DNA from: Schauerella fraxinea
Lineage (GTDB): Bacteria > Pseudomonadota > Gammaproteobacteria > Burkholderiales > Burkholderiaceae_B
DNA length: 64,000 nt
Direction of reading: 5' to 3'
NCBI GenBank assembly: GCA_030849945.1
Contig: JAVDKK010000001.1
Coordinates: forward strand, 1,488,001 to 1,552,000
Both the position numbers and the translations under genes were made by a program. A model generated the notes under the pieces. That model ran no database searches and was not told the origin of the DNA. It was given only the letters and a program-made list of their open reading frames with translations. Positions 25,423 to 33,666 of the stretch are shown piece after piece; the first letter of the stretch is position 1; the number at the start of each line of letters is the position of its first letter.

Positions 25423-25848
25423 ATGGCTACCCTGCAAGTAGACGTCGTCAGCGCAGAGGAAGCGATCTTCACCGGTGAGGCGAAGTTCGTGGCACTGCCT
25501 GGCGAGGCGGGTGAACTGGGCATCTTGCCCGGCCACACCCCGCTGATTTCGCGCATCCGGCCTGGTATCGTCAAAGTCACGCGTACCGACGGCACCGAAG
25601 AGTCGATCTTCGTGGCTGGCGGCATTCTCGAAGTGCAGCCTGGCATGGTTACCGTGCTGGTCGACACGGCGATCCGTGCTGGCGATCTGGACGAAGCCCG
25701 TGCCGAGGAAGCCCGTAAGAAGGCTGAGGAAGCATTGCGCAATGCCAAGGACAAGGCGGATATCGCTCAAGTCGAGGCAGAGCTCGCGATGCTGACGGCA
25801 GAGGTTCACGCCGCTCGCATGCTCAAGGGCAAATCGAGTTCGCACTAA
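25423..25848 (+). CDS. atpC: ATP synthase F1 subunit epsilon
   Basis: Epsilon couples gamma to the c-ring and can inhibit hydrolysis. The 141-residue protein has the N-terminal beta-sandwich (LQVDVVSAEEAIFTGEAKFV, PGEAGELGILPGHTPLI) and a C-terminal two-helix segment rich in Ala, Glu and Lys. It is the last gene of the operon and is followed by a strong terminator. Confidence 0.97.
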   Translation: MATLQVDVVSAEEAIFTGEAKFVALPGEAGELGILPGHTPLISRIRPGIVKVTRTDGTEESIFVAGGILEVQPGMVTVLVDTAIRAGDLDEARAEEARKKAEEALRNAKDKADIAQVEAELAMLTAEVHAARMLKGKSSSH

Positions 25849-25882
25849 GTTCACCGGCGCCGCATATCTCGCGGCAATGGAT

Positions 25883-25910
25883 GAAAAGCAGCCTCCGGGC
25901 TGCTTTTTTC
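25883..25910 (+). terminator. Rho-independent terminator of the atp operon
   Basis: AAAAGCAGCC and GGCTGCTTTTTT pair around TCCG and end with a T6 run, 35 bases after the atpC stop. Confidence 0.95.
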
Positions 25911-26041
25911 ATGCGTGCCCGAAACGCGCTTGGGCCGCCCCAATTGCCACCTACGCGTAGTTCCCGCAATGTGGCTTCTGCGAATAGGCAGGCTGCCGGG
26001 CCTTCCGTAGTCTGAGGTTTTTGCCGCGACAGGAGGCCCCG

Positions 26042-26974
26042 ATGCGAGAGCAATTGGAGTGTGCGTTTCTCTTCGATCCTCACCATCATGATGACCCGCT
26101 TGCGGCCGTGGATGCGCAAGCGCTCAGCGTGCAACGCGTCGCGTGGTCGCCCATGCGATTGGAGACGTCCGAGGCCAACGGTCCGAGTCCCAATCCGCAA
26201 TTGCTGATGCGTATGGCCACGGCGCTGATGCGATTCGATGTATGCGTGCTTGCGGTGACGCCCGCGACGCTCGGGTGGGCGCGGACGGCGCTGGCGGTGG
26301 CGCGCAGCACGTTGCGCACGCCGGTATTTGGCTACACCCGCGATCTTCGGGCCGTGGGTCTGCAGGATCTGTTCGATTTGGGCATGGCTGATTTCGTCAC
26401 CGCGCCGTTCAGTCTGGACGAATTGCGCATGCGTTGGCAGCGGTTGCCGCGCGATTACGCCGGGGTGTTCAACCCAATGAATGGAGCGGGCCACAGTGCA
26501 TCGCATGCGATCGGCACGTCGAACGGGATCGCCCCGGGTATGGGCGAGCCGCAACGGGGCTACGGTGCCGCGGGAGGCTCGACACGTGCGCCGAACTCAG
26601 TCATGGGGGCCGCACCCTTCGGCGCGTCGCAAGAGGGCGCTCAGGCGTCGCTGCAGACGCGCACGAGGATCAGCAGCAGCCACTTCGACGCCACGCTGCG
26701 CGCCTTGTCTCAGGCGCCACAGGTGCGCGACGATGAGCCGTTTCGGCAGGCCAAGTCTCGCGTCGTCGCACAGTTCGAACAGGACTATCTTCGGCTTGCG
26801 CTTTCGCGTCATGCAGGCAATGTGGCCCGGGCCGCGAGAGCATCCGACAAACACCGCCGCGCCTTCTGGGCATTGATGCGCAAGCACGGTATCGATGCCG
26901 CCACATTCCGGCGCGATACCTGCGACGAAGCACTTCCACTACGCGTTGGGCGCAGCGTTGCGTCCAGGCAGTAA
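26042..26974 (+). CDS. Fis-type HTH protein with divergent receiver-like N-terminus
   Basis: This 310-residue protein ends in a Fis/NtrC-type DNA-binding region (about 235-285: an FEQDYLRLALSRHAGNVARAARA helix pair followed by DKHRRAFWALMRKHGI). In NtrC-family regulators that segment recognises enhancer DNA, but here there is no AAA+ sigma-54 domain. The first 130 or so residues have an alternating hydrophobic pattern (VCVLAVTPATLGWARTAL, LFDLGMADFVTAPFSLDEL) like a receiver domain with no obvious phospho-Asp. A glycine/serine-rich linker of about 70 residues joins the parts. AGGAGG five bases before ATG 26042 fixes the start. It lies between the atp terminator and hemE, 31 bases before the hemE start. 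Targets are unknown. Confidence 0.7.
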   Translation: MREQLECAFLFDPHHHDDPLAAVDAQALSVQRVAWSPMRLETSEANGPSPNPQLLMRMATALMRFDVCVLAVTPATLGWARTALAVARSTLRTPVFGYTRDLRAVGLQDLFDLGMADFVTAPFSLDELRMRWQRLPRDYAGVFNPMNGAGHSASHAIGTSNGIAPGMGEPQRGYGAAGGSTRAPNSVMGAAPFGASQEGAQASLQTRTRISSSHFDATLRALSQAPQVRDDEPFRQAKSRVVAQFEQDYLRLALSRHAGNVARAARASDKHRRAFWALMRKHGIDAATFRRDTCDEALPLRVGRSVASRQ

Positions 26975-27005
26975 AATCCCCCCTTGCCGCTCTTCAAGGA
27001 TCGCC

Positions 27006-28079
27006 GTGTCTGCCCCCGCTTTGCAAAATGATGTGTTCCTACGTGCGCTGATGCGCGAACCCGTGCCCTACACGCCGATCTGGCTGATGCGCCAGGCTGG
27101 CCGCTATCTTCCCGAGTACAACGAAACGCGTGGGCGTGCCGGCTCCTTCATGGGGCTGGCGCAAAATCCGCAATACGCGAGCGAAGTCACGCTGCAACCG
27201 TTGGAGCGTTTCGATCTCGATGCAGCGATTTTGTTCTCCGACATTCTTACCGTTCCGCATGCGATGGGTTTGGGGCTGGACTTCGCGATTGGCGAAGGTC
27301 CGCGCTTCGCGCATCCGGTGCGCACGGAAGCCGATGTGAAAGCGCTGGCTGTGCCCGATATGGATAAGCTGCGTTATGTGTTCGATGCCGTCTCGACCAT
27401 TCGCCGCGACTTGAATGGTCGTGTGCCGCTCATCGGATTCGCCGGCAGCCCCTGGACGATCGGCTGCTATATGGTCGAAGGCAAGGGCTCGGACGACTAC
27501 CGTCTGATCAAGACGATGATGTATTCGCGCCCGGATCTGGTGCATCACATGCTCGAGATCAATGCGCAAGCCACGCAGCAGTACCTCAACGCGCAGATCG
27601 ATGCCGGCGCGCAAGCGGTGATGATTTTCGATAGTTGGGGTGGCGTGTTGGGCGAGGGCCTGTTTCAGGAGTTCTCGCTTGCCTACACAAGGCGCGTGGT
27701 CGCGGGCCTTACGCGCGAGCGCGAAGGCCGCAAGGTGCCCGTGATCGTGTTTACCAAGGGCGGTGGGCTCTGGCTCGAGGATATCGCCGGCTGTGGGTGC
27801 GACGCGATGGGCGTGGACTGGACCGTCAACTTGGGCTCGGCGCGTCGTCGCGTGCAGGATAAGGTGGCACTGCAGGGCAATCTGGATCCCATGGCGTTGT
27901 TTGGTGGCGAACAAGCCATTCGTCGCGAAGCGCGCCGCGTGTTGGATGGGTATGGCCAAGTGGGTGCCGGCGGCCACGTATTCAATCTCGGCCACGGGAT
28001 ATCGCGCTTCACGCCGCCCGAGTCCGTGGGCATGTTGGTCGACGAAGTGCACAACTACAGCCGCGCATTTCACGGCTGA
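27006..28079 (+). CDS. hemE: Uroporphyrinogen decarboxylase
   Basis: HemE removes four carboxyl groups from uroporphyrinogen III to give coproporphyrinogen III. The 357-residue product has the N-terminal signature PIWLMRQAGRYLPEY, the catalytic Asp in ILFSDILTVP, and GFAGSPWTIGCYMVEG. The start is GTG 27006, with AAGGA about eight bases upstream, rather than the open frame reaching back to 26895. With hemA it places two heme-pathway genes in the window. Confidence 0.97.
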   Translation: MSAPALQNDVFLRALMREPVPYTPIWLMRQAGRYLPEYNETRGRAGSFMGLAQNPQYASEVTLQPLERFDLDAAILFSDILTVPHAMGLGLDFAIGEGPRFAHPVRTEADVKALAVPDMDKLRYVFDAVSTIRRDLNGRVPLIGFAGSPWTIGCYMVEGKGSDDYRLIKTMMYSRPDLVHHMLEINAQATQQYLNAQIDAGAQAVMIFDSWGGVLGEGLFQEFSLAYTRRVVAGLTREREGRKVPVIVFTKGGGLWLEDIAGCGCDAMGVDWTVNLGSARRRVQDKVALQGNLDPMALFGGEQAIRREARRVLDGYGQVGAGGHVFNLGHGISRFTPPESVGMLVDEVHNYSRAFHG

Positions 28080-28402
28080 TTAGCTGGGCAATAGCGTCGA
28101 TATTGGATGTAGCCTGACGCTGCACTGCGTCGCAACTTATGGACTTGTGCACAAAATTTCTGCTAGTCGGGAAAACCCACAATACATTCGTTACATCCTT
28201 GAAAAATCGCCCAAGCCTTTGATTTAATTAATTATTTAAAATATTTACTCAGTCGTTCGGTATGCCTTGGAAGTTGTGTTATAGGATGGTTTCCGGGCTT
28301 TTCCTTTTCTTTTCCCCAAAGTTATCCACAGGCTGGCAGTGCACATTTCCGATAGTCGCTGCCGGTCAGTCGCTTAGCCGCACAATCCAGAAATCACTTT
28401 AA
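28080..28402. other. AT-rich spacer between hemE and priA
   Basis: No gene fits in these 323 bases. The stretch 28221-28248 is made almost only of A and T (TTTAATTAATTATTTAAAAT and neighbours), very unlike the surrounding DNA. A palindrome TTGTGCACAA is at 28145-28154 and a perfect DnaA box at 28322-28330. It must also contain the priA promoter. Confidence 0.75.
28322..28330 (+). promoter_or_regulatory. Perfect DnaA box TTATCCACA
   Basis: TTATCCACA matches the TTWTNCACA consensus exactly and lies 73 bases before the priA start, after a C/T-rich tract. A second site at 28145-28153 (TTGTGCACA) differs at one base on each strand. Confidence 0.6.
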
Positions 28403-30565
28403 GTGCCAAACACGGAATCCGTCGTTCCCGGATCGGTGACGTCCGTCGCCAATCCTGCTTCTTCTTTGCCCCCCGAACAGGAGCAAGACACGCGCGCGTC
28501 CGGCAATCCAGCCGTGCACTGGCTCAAGGTCGTCCTGGATGTTCCGCTTCCCGGGCCCTTTGACTATCGCTCGGAGGTCGACGTGCCGGCAGGAACGCGC
28601 GTTATCGTGTCGTTCGGTCGTCGGCAACTGATCGGCGTGGTCGTCGGTCACTCGGAGGCACCGGGTGTGGCGCCTGAGACCGTTCGGGCGGTCGAACGCA
28701 TTCTGGATGATTTGCCGCCATTCTCGGCGCAGTGGCTCAAGCTCACCCGCTTTGCCGCCGACTACTACCAGCGCCCATGGGGCGAGGTGATTTTGCCGGC
28801 ATTGCCTCCGGCGCTGCGCAAGCCTTCTGCCTATGTGGGCGCCCGCTCGGCATCAGGGCCGATCGTGCGCCTGGATAAACGTCGTGCGCGACCTATCGTG
28901 GATGTGGCTGCGGATGTGGCCCCCGAGCTCAACGAACAACAGGCAATGGCGGTCGCTACGCTGCGCGATCTCGAGGGCTTTTCGCCGGTCTTGCTGCATG
29001 GCGTCACCGGGAGCGGCAAAACCGAGGTCTACATGCATGCGGCCGCCGATATTCTGGCCCGCGGCCGTCAGGTATTGTTGCTGGTGCCCGAGATCAACCT
29101 AACGCCGCAACTCGAGGCGTCGCTGCGCCGCCGGCTAGAGCATGTGGTCGGGCCGCAAGCCGTCGCGGTGATGCATAGCGGTTTGTCGGATGGCGAACGG
29201 CTGGCCTCCTGGGTGGGCGCACAGCGGGGCGAGGTACGCATGCTGCTGGGCACGCGCATGGCGATCTTCGCGCCCATGGGCGAGTTGGGCTTGATCGTGG
29301 TCGACGAAGAGCATGAAGCGTCGTACAAGCAGCAGGACGGCTTGCGTTATTCCGCGCGCGATCTGGCGGTGTGGCGGGCCCACGACGCGGGGATCCCGAT
29401 CATCCTGGGATCGGCCACGCCATCGTTGGAAACCTGGCAGCAGGCCGAGCGCGGTCGGTATCGACGGCTGACCCTGCAAGCGCGTGCCCGGGCGAGCACG
29501 CTGCCCACGGTCAGGCTCGTCGATACGCGGCGTGCCGCCCTCAAGCAGGGCTTTTCCGATCAGCTCATCACGGCGATCGGCAAGCGACTGGAGGCGGGCG
29601 AGCAATCGCTGGTGTTCATCAATCGGCGGGGTTACTCGCCCGTACTGCAATGCACGCATTGCGCGTGGGTATCCTCCTGCCCCCGTTGCACGGCGTACAC
29701 GGTGCTGCACCGTTTTTCAGGCGGCAGCCATCGGCTGCAGTGTCACCACTGCGGTTTTCAATCGCGCGTACCGCGCGCCTGCCCGGAGTGCGGCGATCAG
29801 GATCTGCAGCCGATGGGGCGAGGCACCCAGCGGGTCGAAGAACATTTGGCAGAGATATTTCCAAGTGCGCGCATTTCGCGTATCGATGCCGACACCACGC
29901 GTCGCAAGGGTAGTGCGCAAGCGCTTTTCGATCAGGTGCATGCCGGGGATGTCGACATCCTCGTGGGCACGCAAATGGTGGCCAAAGGCCACGATTTCGC
30001 ACGATTAGGATTGGTCGGCGTCCTCAATGCAGACGCCATGCTGTTTGCGCACGATTTCAGGGCGCCTGAGCGTTTGTTTGCGCAACTGATGCAGGTGGGC
30101 GGAAGAGCCGGTCGGCACGCCGGTAACGGCGAGGTGCTGGTGCAGACCGGTTACCCCGATCAGTTCATTTATCAGGCCCTCGTGCGTCATGATTATGTGG
30201 GGTTCGCGCGCCACGCCTTGAAGGAGCGCGAAGAGACGGGATTGCCGCCCTTTGCCTTTCAAGCCCTGTTGACGGCCGAGGCGCGCGAGCTGCCGCAGGC
30301 CATCGGCTTTCTGCAGCAGGCGCGCGCGCTGGCGACGTCGCCCGAGCATGCTTGCGGTGCATACGGCGATCACATAACGCTGTACGATCCGGTACCCCTG
30401 CGTGTTGTGCGCGTGGCCAATGTCGAGCGGGCGCAGCTGCTGATCGAAGCGCAGCATCGCCCCGCCTTGCAGGCATTCCTTACCGCCTGGAACGACGCGC
30501 TTCCCGCGCTCGCCTCCACGTGTCGCGTTCGCTGGCAACTGGAAGTCGATCCCCTTGAAATCTGA
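28403..30565 (+). CDS. priA: Primosomal protein N' (replication restart helicase PriA)
   Basis: PriA recognises stalled or D-loop forks and reloads the replisome. The 720-residue protein has a 3'-end DNA-binding domain from about residue 38 (HWLKVVLDVPLPGPFDYRS), Walker A GVTGSGKT at 200-207, and DEEH at 301-304. A zinc domain follows with four cysteine pairs, CTHC, CPRC, CHHC and CPEC, and then the second helicase lobe with GTQMVAKGHDF and QVGGRAGR. The GTG start at 28403 gives a 35-residue non-conserved leader. rep follows immediately, so two restart helicases are linked. Confidence 0.96.
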   Translation: MPNTESVVPGSVTSVANPASSLPPEQEQDTRASGNPAVHWLKVVLDVPLPGPFDYRSEVDVPAGTRVIVSFGRRQLIGVVVGHSEAPGVAPETVRAVERILDDLPPFSAQWLKLTRFAADYYQRPWGEVILPALPPALRKPSAYVGARSASGPIVRLDKRRARPIVDVAADVAPELNEQQAMAVATLRDLEGFSPVLLHGVTGSGKTEVYMHAAADILARGRQVLLLVPEINLTPQLEASLRRRLEHVVGPQAVAVMHSGLSDGERLASWVGAQRGEVRMLLGTRMAIFAPMGELGLIVVDEEHEASYKQQDGLRYSARDLAVWRAHDAGIPIILGSATPSLETWQQAERGRYRRLTLQARARASTLPTVRLVDTRRAALKQGFSDQLITAIGKRLEAGEQSLVFINRRGYSPVLQCTHCAWVSSCPRCTAYTVLHRFSGGSHRLQCHHCGFQSRVPRACPECGDQDLQPMGRGTQRVEEHLAEIFPSARISRIDADTTRRKGSAQALFDQVHAGDVDILVGTQMVAKGHDFARLGLVGVLNADAMLFAHDFRAPERLFAQLMQVGGRAGRHAGNGEVLVQTGYPDQFIYQALVRHDYVGFARHALKEREETGLPPFAFQALLTAEARELPQAIGFLQQARALATSPEHACGAYGDHITLYDPVPLRVVRVANVERAQLLIEAQHRPALQAFLTAWNDALPALASTCRVRWQLEVDPLEI

Positions 30566-30587
30566 AACGCAGACCATCGCCGCCGGG

Positions 30588-32627
30588 ATGAATCCCGCGC
30601 AGGCCGAAGCGATGCTTTACCTCGACGGTCCTTGCCTCGTCTTGGCGGGCGCCGGCAGCGGCAAGACGCGCGTGATCACTCAGAAGATTGCATATCTGCT
30701 GCGCGACTGCGGCTACATGGGGCGCAATGTCGTGGCGCTGACGTTTACCAACAAGGCCGCGCGCGAGATGAACGAGCGTGTGAAAACGTTGGTGGATCGC
30801 AAGTTGGCCAAGGGGCTGACCATCAGCACCTTCCATGCGCTCGGTGTGCGGTTCCTGCGTGAGGAAGCACGGCATGCCAATCTGAAAGCGCAGTTCTCGA
30901 TTCTCGACTCCGACGATGCGCTGGGCATCGTGCAGGAACTGCTCGCCAGTACCGACAAGGGCCGGCTGCGCAACGTGCAGCAAACCATCTCGTTGTGGAA
31001 GAACGGCCTGATCGATCCCGACGAGGCTGCGCGCCTTGCCGCCACGCCGGGCGAGACCGAAGCGGCCACCGTTTACCGCAGTTACGCCGCAACGTTGCAG
31101 GCCTATCAGGCGGTCGATTTTGACGATCTGATCCGCCTGCCGGCGCAAATACTGGCCAGCAACGAAGAGGTGCGCACGCGCTGGCAAAATCGCGTGCGCT
31201 ATCTGCTCGTGGATGAGTATCAGGACACCAACGTGTGCCAGTACCGTCTGGTGCAATTGCTCACCGGATCGCGCGCCATGTTCACCGCCGTCGGCGACGA
31301 CGATCAGGCGATCTACGCTTGGCGCGGGGCGACCATGGAAAACCTGGCACGACTCACCACCGACTATCCGTCGATCAAGCTGATCAAGCTCGAACAAAAC
31401 TATCGCTCGGTCCAACGCATCCTGGCCGCAGCCAATCAGGTGATCGAACGCAACCCAAAGCTGTTCGAGAAAAAGCTGTGGTCCGATCTCGGCGTGGGTG
31501 AACCCATTGTCGTGACCGCGATGGATAGTGAAGAGCTCGAGGCCGAATCGCTGGCGATGAAGGTATCGGCCGCGCGCGTGGAGCGGCGGGCCGAGTGGCG
31601 CGATTTCGCGATTCTGTACCGCAGCAATCATCAGGCGCGCATCCTTGAGCAGGCGATGCGCAATCTGAAAATCCCTTACGCGATTTCGGGCGGCCAGAGC
31701 TTCTTCGACAAGGCTGAGATTCGCGATGTGCTGTCGTACTTGCGCATCGTCGCCAACGACAGCGACGATCCAGCGTTCATTCGTGCGGCCACCACACCGA
31801 AGCGGGGCATCGGTCAGGCGACGTTGCAGGCTTTGGGCACCTACGCGGCCGAGCGTGAATTGCCGCTCTTCGGTGCTGTGTTCGAAACGGGCCTGGAAAG
31901 CCGCCTCACGCCGCGTCAGCTCGAACCCTTGCGCACGTTTGTCGAATTCATCCAGCGCATCCAGTGGCGGGCGGGCCGCCGCGACGGGCGGCTTGAAAGC
32001 GGCGCCACCGACACTGCCGGCCAGATTCTGGACGACATGCTGGGCGCCATTCAGTACGAACGGTATCTGTACGACACGCTCGAAGAACGGCCGGCGCAAA
32101 CGCGGTGGCAAAACGTGCTCGAACTCACCGGCTGGCTCAAGCGCAAAGCCGACGAAGACGGCATGACGCTATTCGAGTTGGTGCAGCATATTGCGCTGGT
32201 CACGATGCTCGAGCGTGGCGAAGAAGATAATCCCGACGCGGTGAAGCTCTCTACGCTGCACGCGTCCAAAGGCTTGGAGTACCCGCACGTTTATCTCGCC
32301 GGTGTGGAAGAAGGTCTTTTGCCGCACTTGGGCAAGGATGAGGAAGAGGGCGACCCGGCGCGTGCCGCCGAGTCGTTGGCCACGCGCATCGAAGAAGAGC
32401 GCCGGCTGATGTATGTGGGCATCACGCGCGCGCAGCGCACGTTGCACTTGAGCTGGTGCAAGAAACGCCGCCGTGCGCGTGAAGATCTCGTGCGCGAGCC
32501 GTCGCGGTTTATCGAAGAAATGGGATTGAGCCAGGTCAAGGTGACTGAAGAAGATACCCATCGTGCGATGAGCCCGAAAGAACGGCTGGCAATGCTCAAG
32601 TCGATGCTGAGCAAGCCGGCGGGTTGA
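30588..32627 (+). CDS. rep: ATP-dependent DNA helicase Rep (UvrD/Rep superfamily 1)
   Basis: This is a 679-residue 3'-5' superfamily 1 helicase. It has Walker A AGAGSGKT at 20-27, motif Ia ALTFTNKAAREM, DEYQD at 209-213, QAIYAWRGA, and near the C-terminus LSTLHASKGLEYPHV and VGITRAQRTL. Length and the early NPAQAEAML favour Rep over UvrD or PcrA. I prefer ATG 30588, which gives the normal N-terminus; a TTG at 30555 would add 11 residues and overlap priA. Linkage to priA suggests a shared role at stalled forks. Confidence 0.9.
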   Translation: MNPAQAEAMLYLDGPCLVLAGAGSGKTRVITQKIAYLLRDCGYMGRNVVALTFTNKAAREMNERVKTLVDRKLAKGLTISTFHALGVRFLREEARHANLKAQFSILDSDDALGIVQELLASTDKGRLRNVQQTISLWKNGLIDPDEAARLAATPGETEAATVYRSYAATLQAYQAVDFDDLIRLPAQILASNEEVRTRWQNRVRYLLVDEYQDTNVCQYRLVQLLTGSRAMFTAVGDDDQAIYAWRGATMENLARLTTDYPSIKLIKLEQNYRSVQRILAAANQVIERNPKLFEKKLWSDLGVGEPIVVTAMDSEELEAESLAMKVSAARVERRAEWRDFAILYRSNHQARILEQAMRNLKIPYAISGGQSFFDKAEIRDVLSYLRIVANDSDDPAFIRAATTPKRGIGQATLQALGTYAAERELPLFGAVFETGLESRLTPRQLEPLRTFVEFIQRIQWRAGRRDGRLESGATDTAGQILDDMLGAIQYERYLYDTLEERPAQTRWQNVLELTGWLKRKADEDGMTLFELVQHIALVTMLERGEEDNPDAVKLSTLHASKGLEYPHVYLAGVEEGLLPHLGKDEEEGDPARAAESLATRIEEERRLMYVGITRAQRTLHLSWCKKRRRAREDLVREPSRFIEEMGLSQVKVTEEDTHRAMSPKERLAMLKSMLSKPAG

Positions 32628-32731
32628 TCGGCAACTGCGGGGTTCTGCTAGTGCCGGTCGTGGCGCGCGCCATGACACGCCTGCAATCGACGCTTAAGCG
32701 GGATCTCGACGGCGCGGGTCTATGCGGCAGT

Positions 32732-32875
32732 GATGCGCTGATGCAGTGAGGCACTGATGCGTTGATGCACTGATGCGTTGATGCACCGATGCGTTGATGC
32801 ACAGATGCACAGATGCACAGATGCACAGATGCACAGATGCACAGATGTACTGATGCATTGATGCCTTGATGCGGT
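32732..32875. repeat. Octanucleotide tandem array, 18 units
   Basis: Eighteen contiguous 8-mers run without a break. In the centre (32796-32843) are six identical GATGCACA copies. To the left are eight variants in which GATGCGTT alternates with GATGCAC(T/C), and to the right GATGTACT, GATGCATT, GATGCCTT and GATGCGGT. There are no spacers, so it is not CRISPR. The minus strand is open through the array in several frames, but no start, ribosome site or family resemblance supports a gene. Confidence 0.95.
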
Positions 32876-33048
32876 AACGCATGCGACCAAGCCCGACGCG
32901 GACAGCATGATGCCATCGCATCGGATGTCGATCTTCGGAAAAATGGCTTGTTGGGTGGCGCGTCTGTCAGAACGCGCGGGATGTTGATGCAACGCTGAGA
33001 GCGGCGCATCGTATTGAGTGTTGACCCGCAAGCGCGAATCAACGGCTG

Positions 33049-33149
33049 GCATGCCGATCGGCATGCGCGGTAGATACAGCAACAACAGCGGCTTGCTTGG
33101 CCGGCGCCATCAAAACAGGCGCCGGATGTGGCTCTGCAATCAGAGCCAC
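33049..33149. repeat. Cluster of three perfect inverted repeats
   Basis: Within 101 bases lie an 18-bp palindrome GCATGCCGATCGGCATGC (33049-33066), an 8-bp stem CCGGCGCC/GGCGCCGG with a 9-base loop (33101-33125), and a 9-bp stem GTGGCTCTG/CAGAGCCAC with loop CAAT (33128-33149). The spacer 32628-33345 has no credible protein gene; this cluster could be a structured RNA, a protein-binding site, or a decayed element. Confidence 0.8.
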
Positions 33150-33345
33150 TGCAACAAACAACCCGAGAACACAACAACAGCACAGCAAGTGACGTTACAA
33201 CAATCGATACCGGCTATCGACTGCTCATCACTTCAAAGCCAGCACGTTTCAACATCTCAACAAGCGAGATGCGGGTAACACCATTCTCATTCAGTCCGAC
33301 AAACTTATCGGCAGACCGAAAGCCGTGGCCGTAAGGCCGGGCTGC

Positions 33346-33579
33346 TTACCACTGAGCGTTGGTGAACTTCGTGCTCTTTTGGCGAGCGTCGTCCATCGAA
33401 GCATTGACGTCACGAACGAACGAGACGAAAGCGCTGAATGCGGCAACAGCAGCCAAGGCACCAGCCTTGAGGGCAGCCATCGGGCGCAGGTCGTTTTGTT
33501 GTTGCATCGCACCGCGGAGAAGGTCGCGTTCCAGGGTGTCGGTCAAGCGGATATTTTGGTCGTAAGAGATGCGGTTCAT
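33346..33579 (-). CDS. Small protein of unknown function with one hydrophobic segment
   Basis: This 77-residue protein has a polar N-terminal half (RISYDQNIRLTDTLERDLLR) and a hydrophobic stretch ALKAGALAAVAAFSAFVSFV (about 36-55) that could span the membrane once. The end is charged. Translation is well supported: GGAG lies six bases before the ATG, a TATAAT box is 36 bases upstream, and the message would be leadered. I do not recognise the family. It stands alone between two gene-poor spacers and has operator-like dyads upstream. Confidence 0.7.
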   Translation of the reverse strand: MNRISYDQNIRLTDTLERDLLRGAMQQQNDLRPMAALKAGALAAVAAFSAFVSFVRDVNASMDDARQKSTKFTNAQW

Positions 33580-33614
33580 GGTTAACTCCAGTTCATTTCG
33601 CGTTCGGGTAAGCC

Positions 33615-33644
33615 ATTATAGGGATAACCCTAGTCGAATAGCAA
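33615..33644 (-). promoter_or_regulatory. Promoter of the 77-residue gene with overlapping operator dyad
   Basis: On the minus strand TTGCTA (33644-33639) and a perfect TATAAT (33620-33615) are 18 bases apart. The inverted repeat AGGGATAACCCT (33620-33631) lies between them and touches the -10 box, the place where a repressor would act. Confidence 0.7.
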
Positions 33645-33654
33645 CCGGTTTTTC

Positions 33655-33666
33655 AGGGTAAACCCT
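33655..33666. promoter_or_regulatory. Second AGGG-N4-CCCT dyad and related half sites
   Basis: AGGGTAAACCCT at 33655-33666 repeats the dyad over the promoter with centres 35 bases apart. Single AACCCT(A/G)G half sites follow at 33852-33859 and 33875-33882, and a reversed one at 33893-33900. The spacer 33580-33938 also has a TGCGCTGCAGCGCA palindrome (33682-33695) and a GGGGTG/CACCCC stem (33704-33718), but no gene. Confidence 0.6.

Noticed and set aside
23905..25854. 649-residue minus-strand frame across atpD and atpC
   Set aside because: Same reason; no start signal or family motif.
30480..32111. 543-residue minus-strand frame across rep
   Set aside because: Antisense to a helicase with all motifs present.
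32732..32875. Possible CRISPR array
   Set aside because: Units are 8 bp and contiguous without spacers, and no cas gene is present.
32596..33183. Minus-strand protein of 195 residues containing the octamer array (repeated ASVHLCIC)
   Set aside because: Several frames are open because the repeat lacks stops; no ribosome site, unusual Cys/His/Ser composition, no family. Kept only as a possible switch in the findings.
33018..33334. Two plus-strand frames (86 and 68 residues) over the inverted repeats
   Set aside because: They overlap hairpins, have atypical composition (many Asn, Gln, Ser) and no ribosome site.
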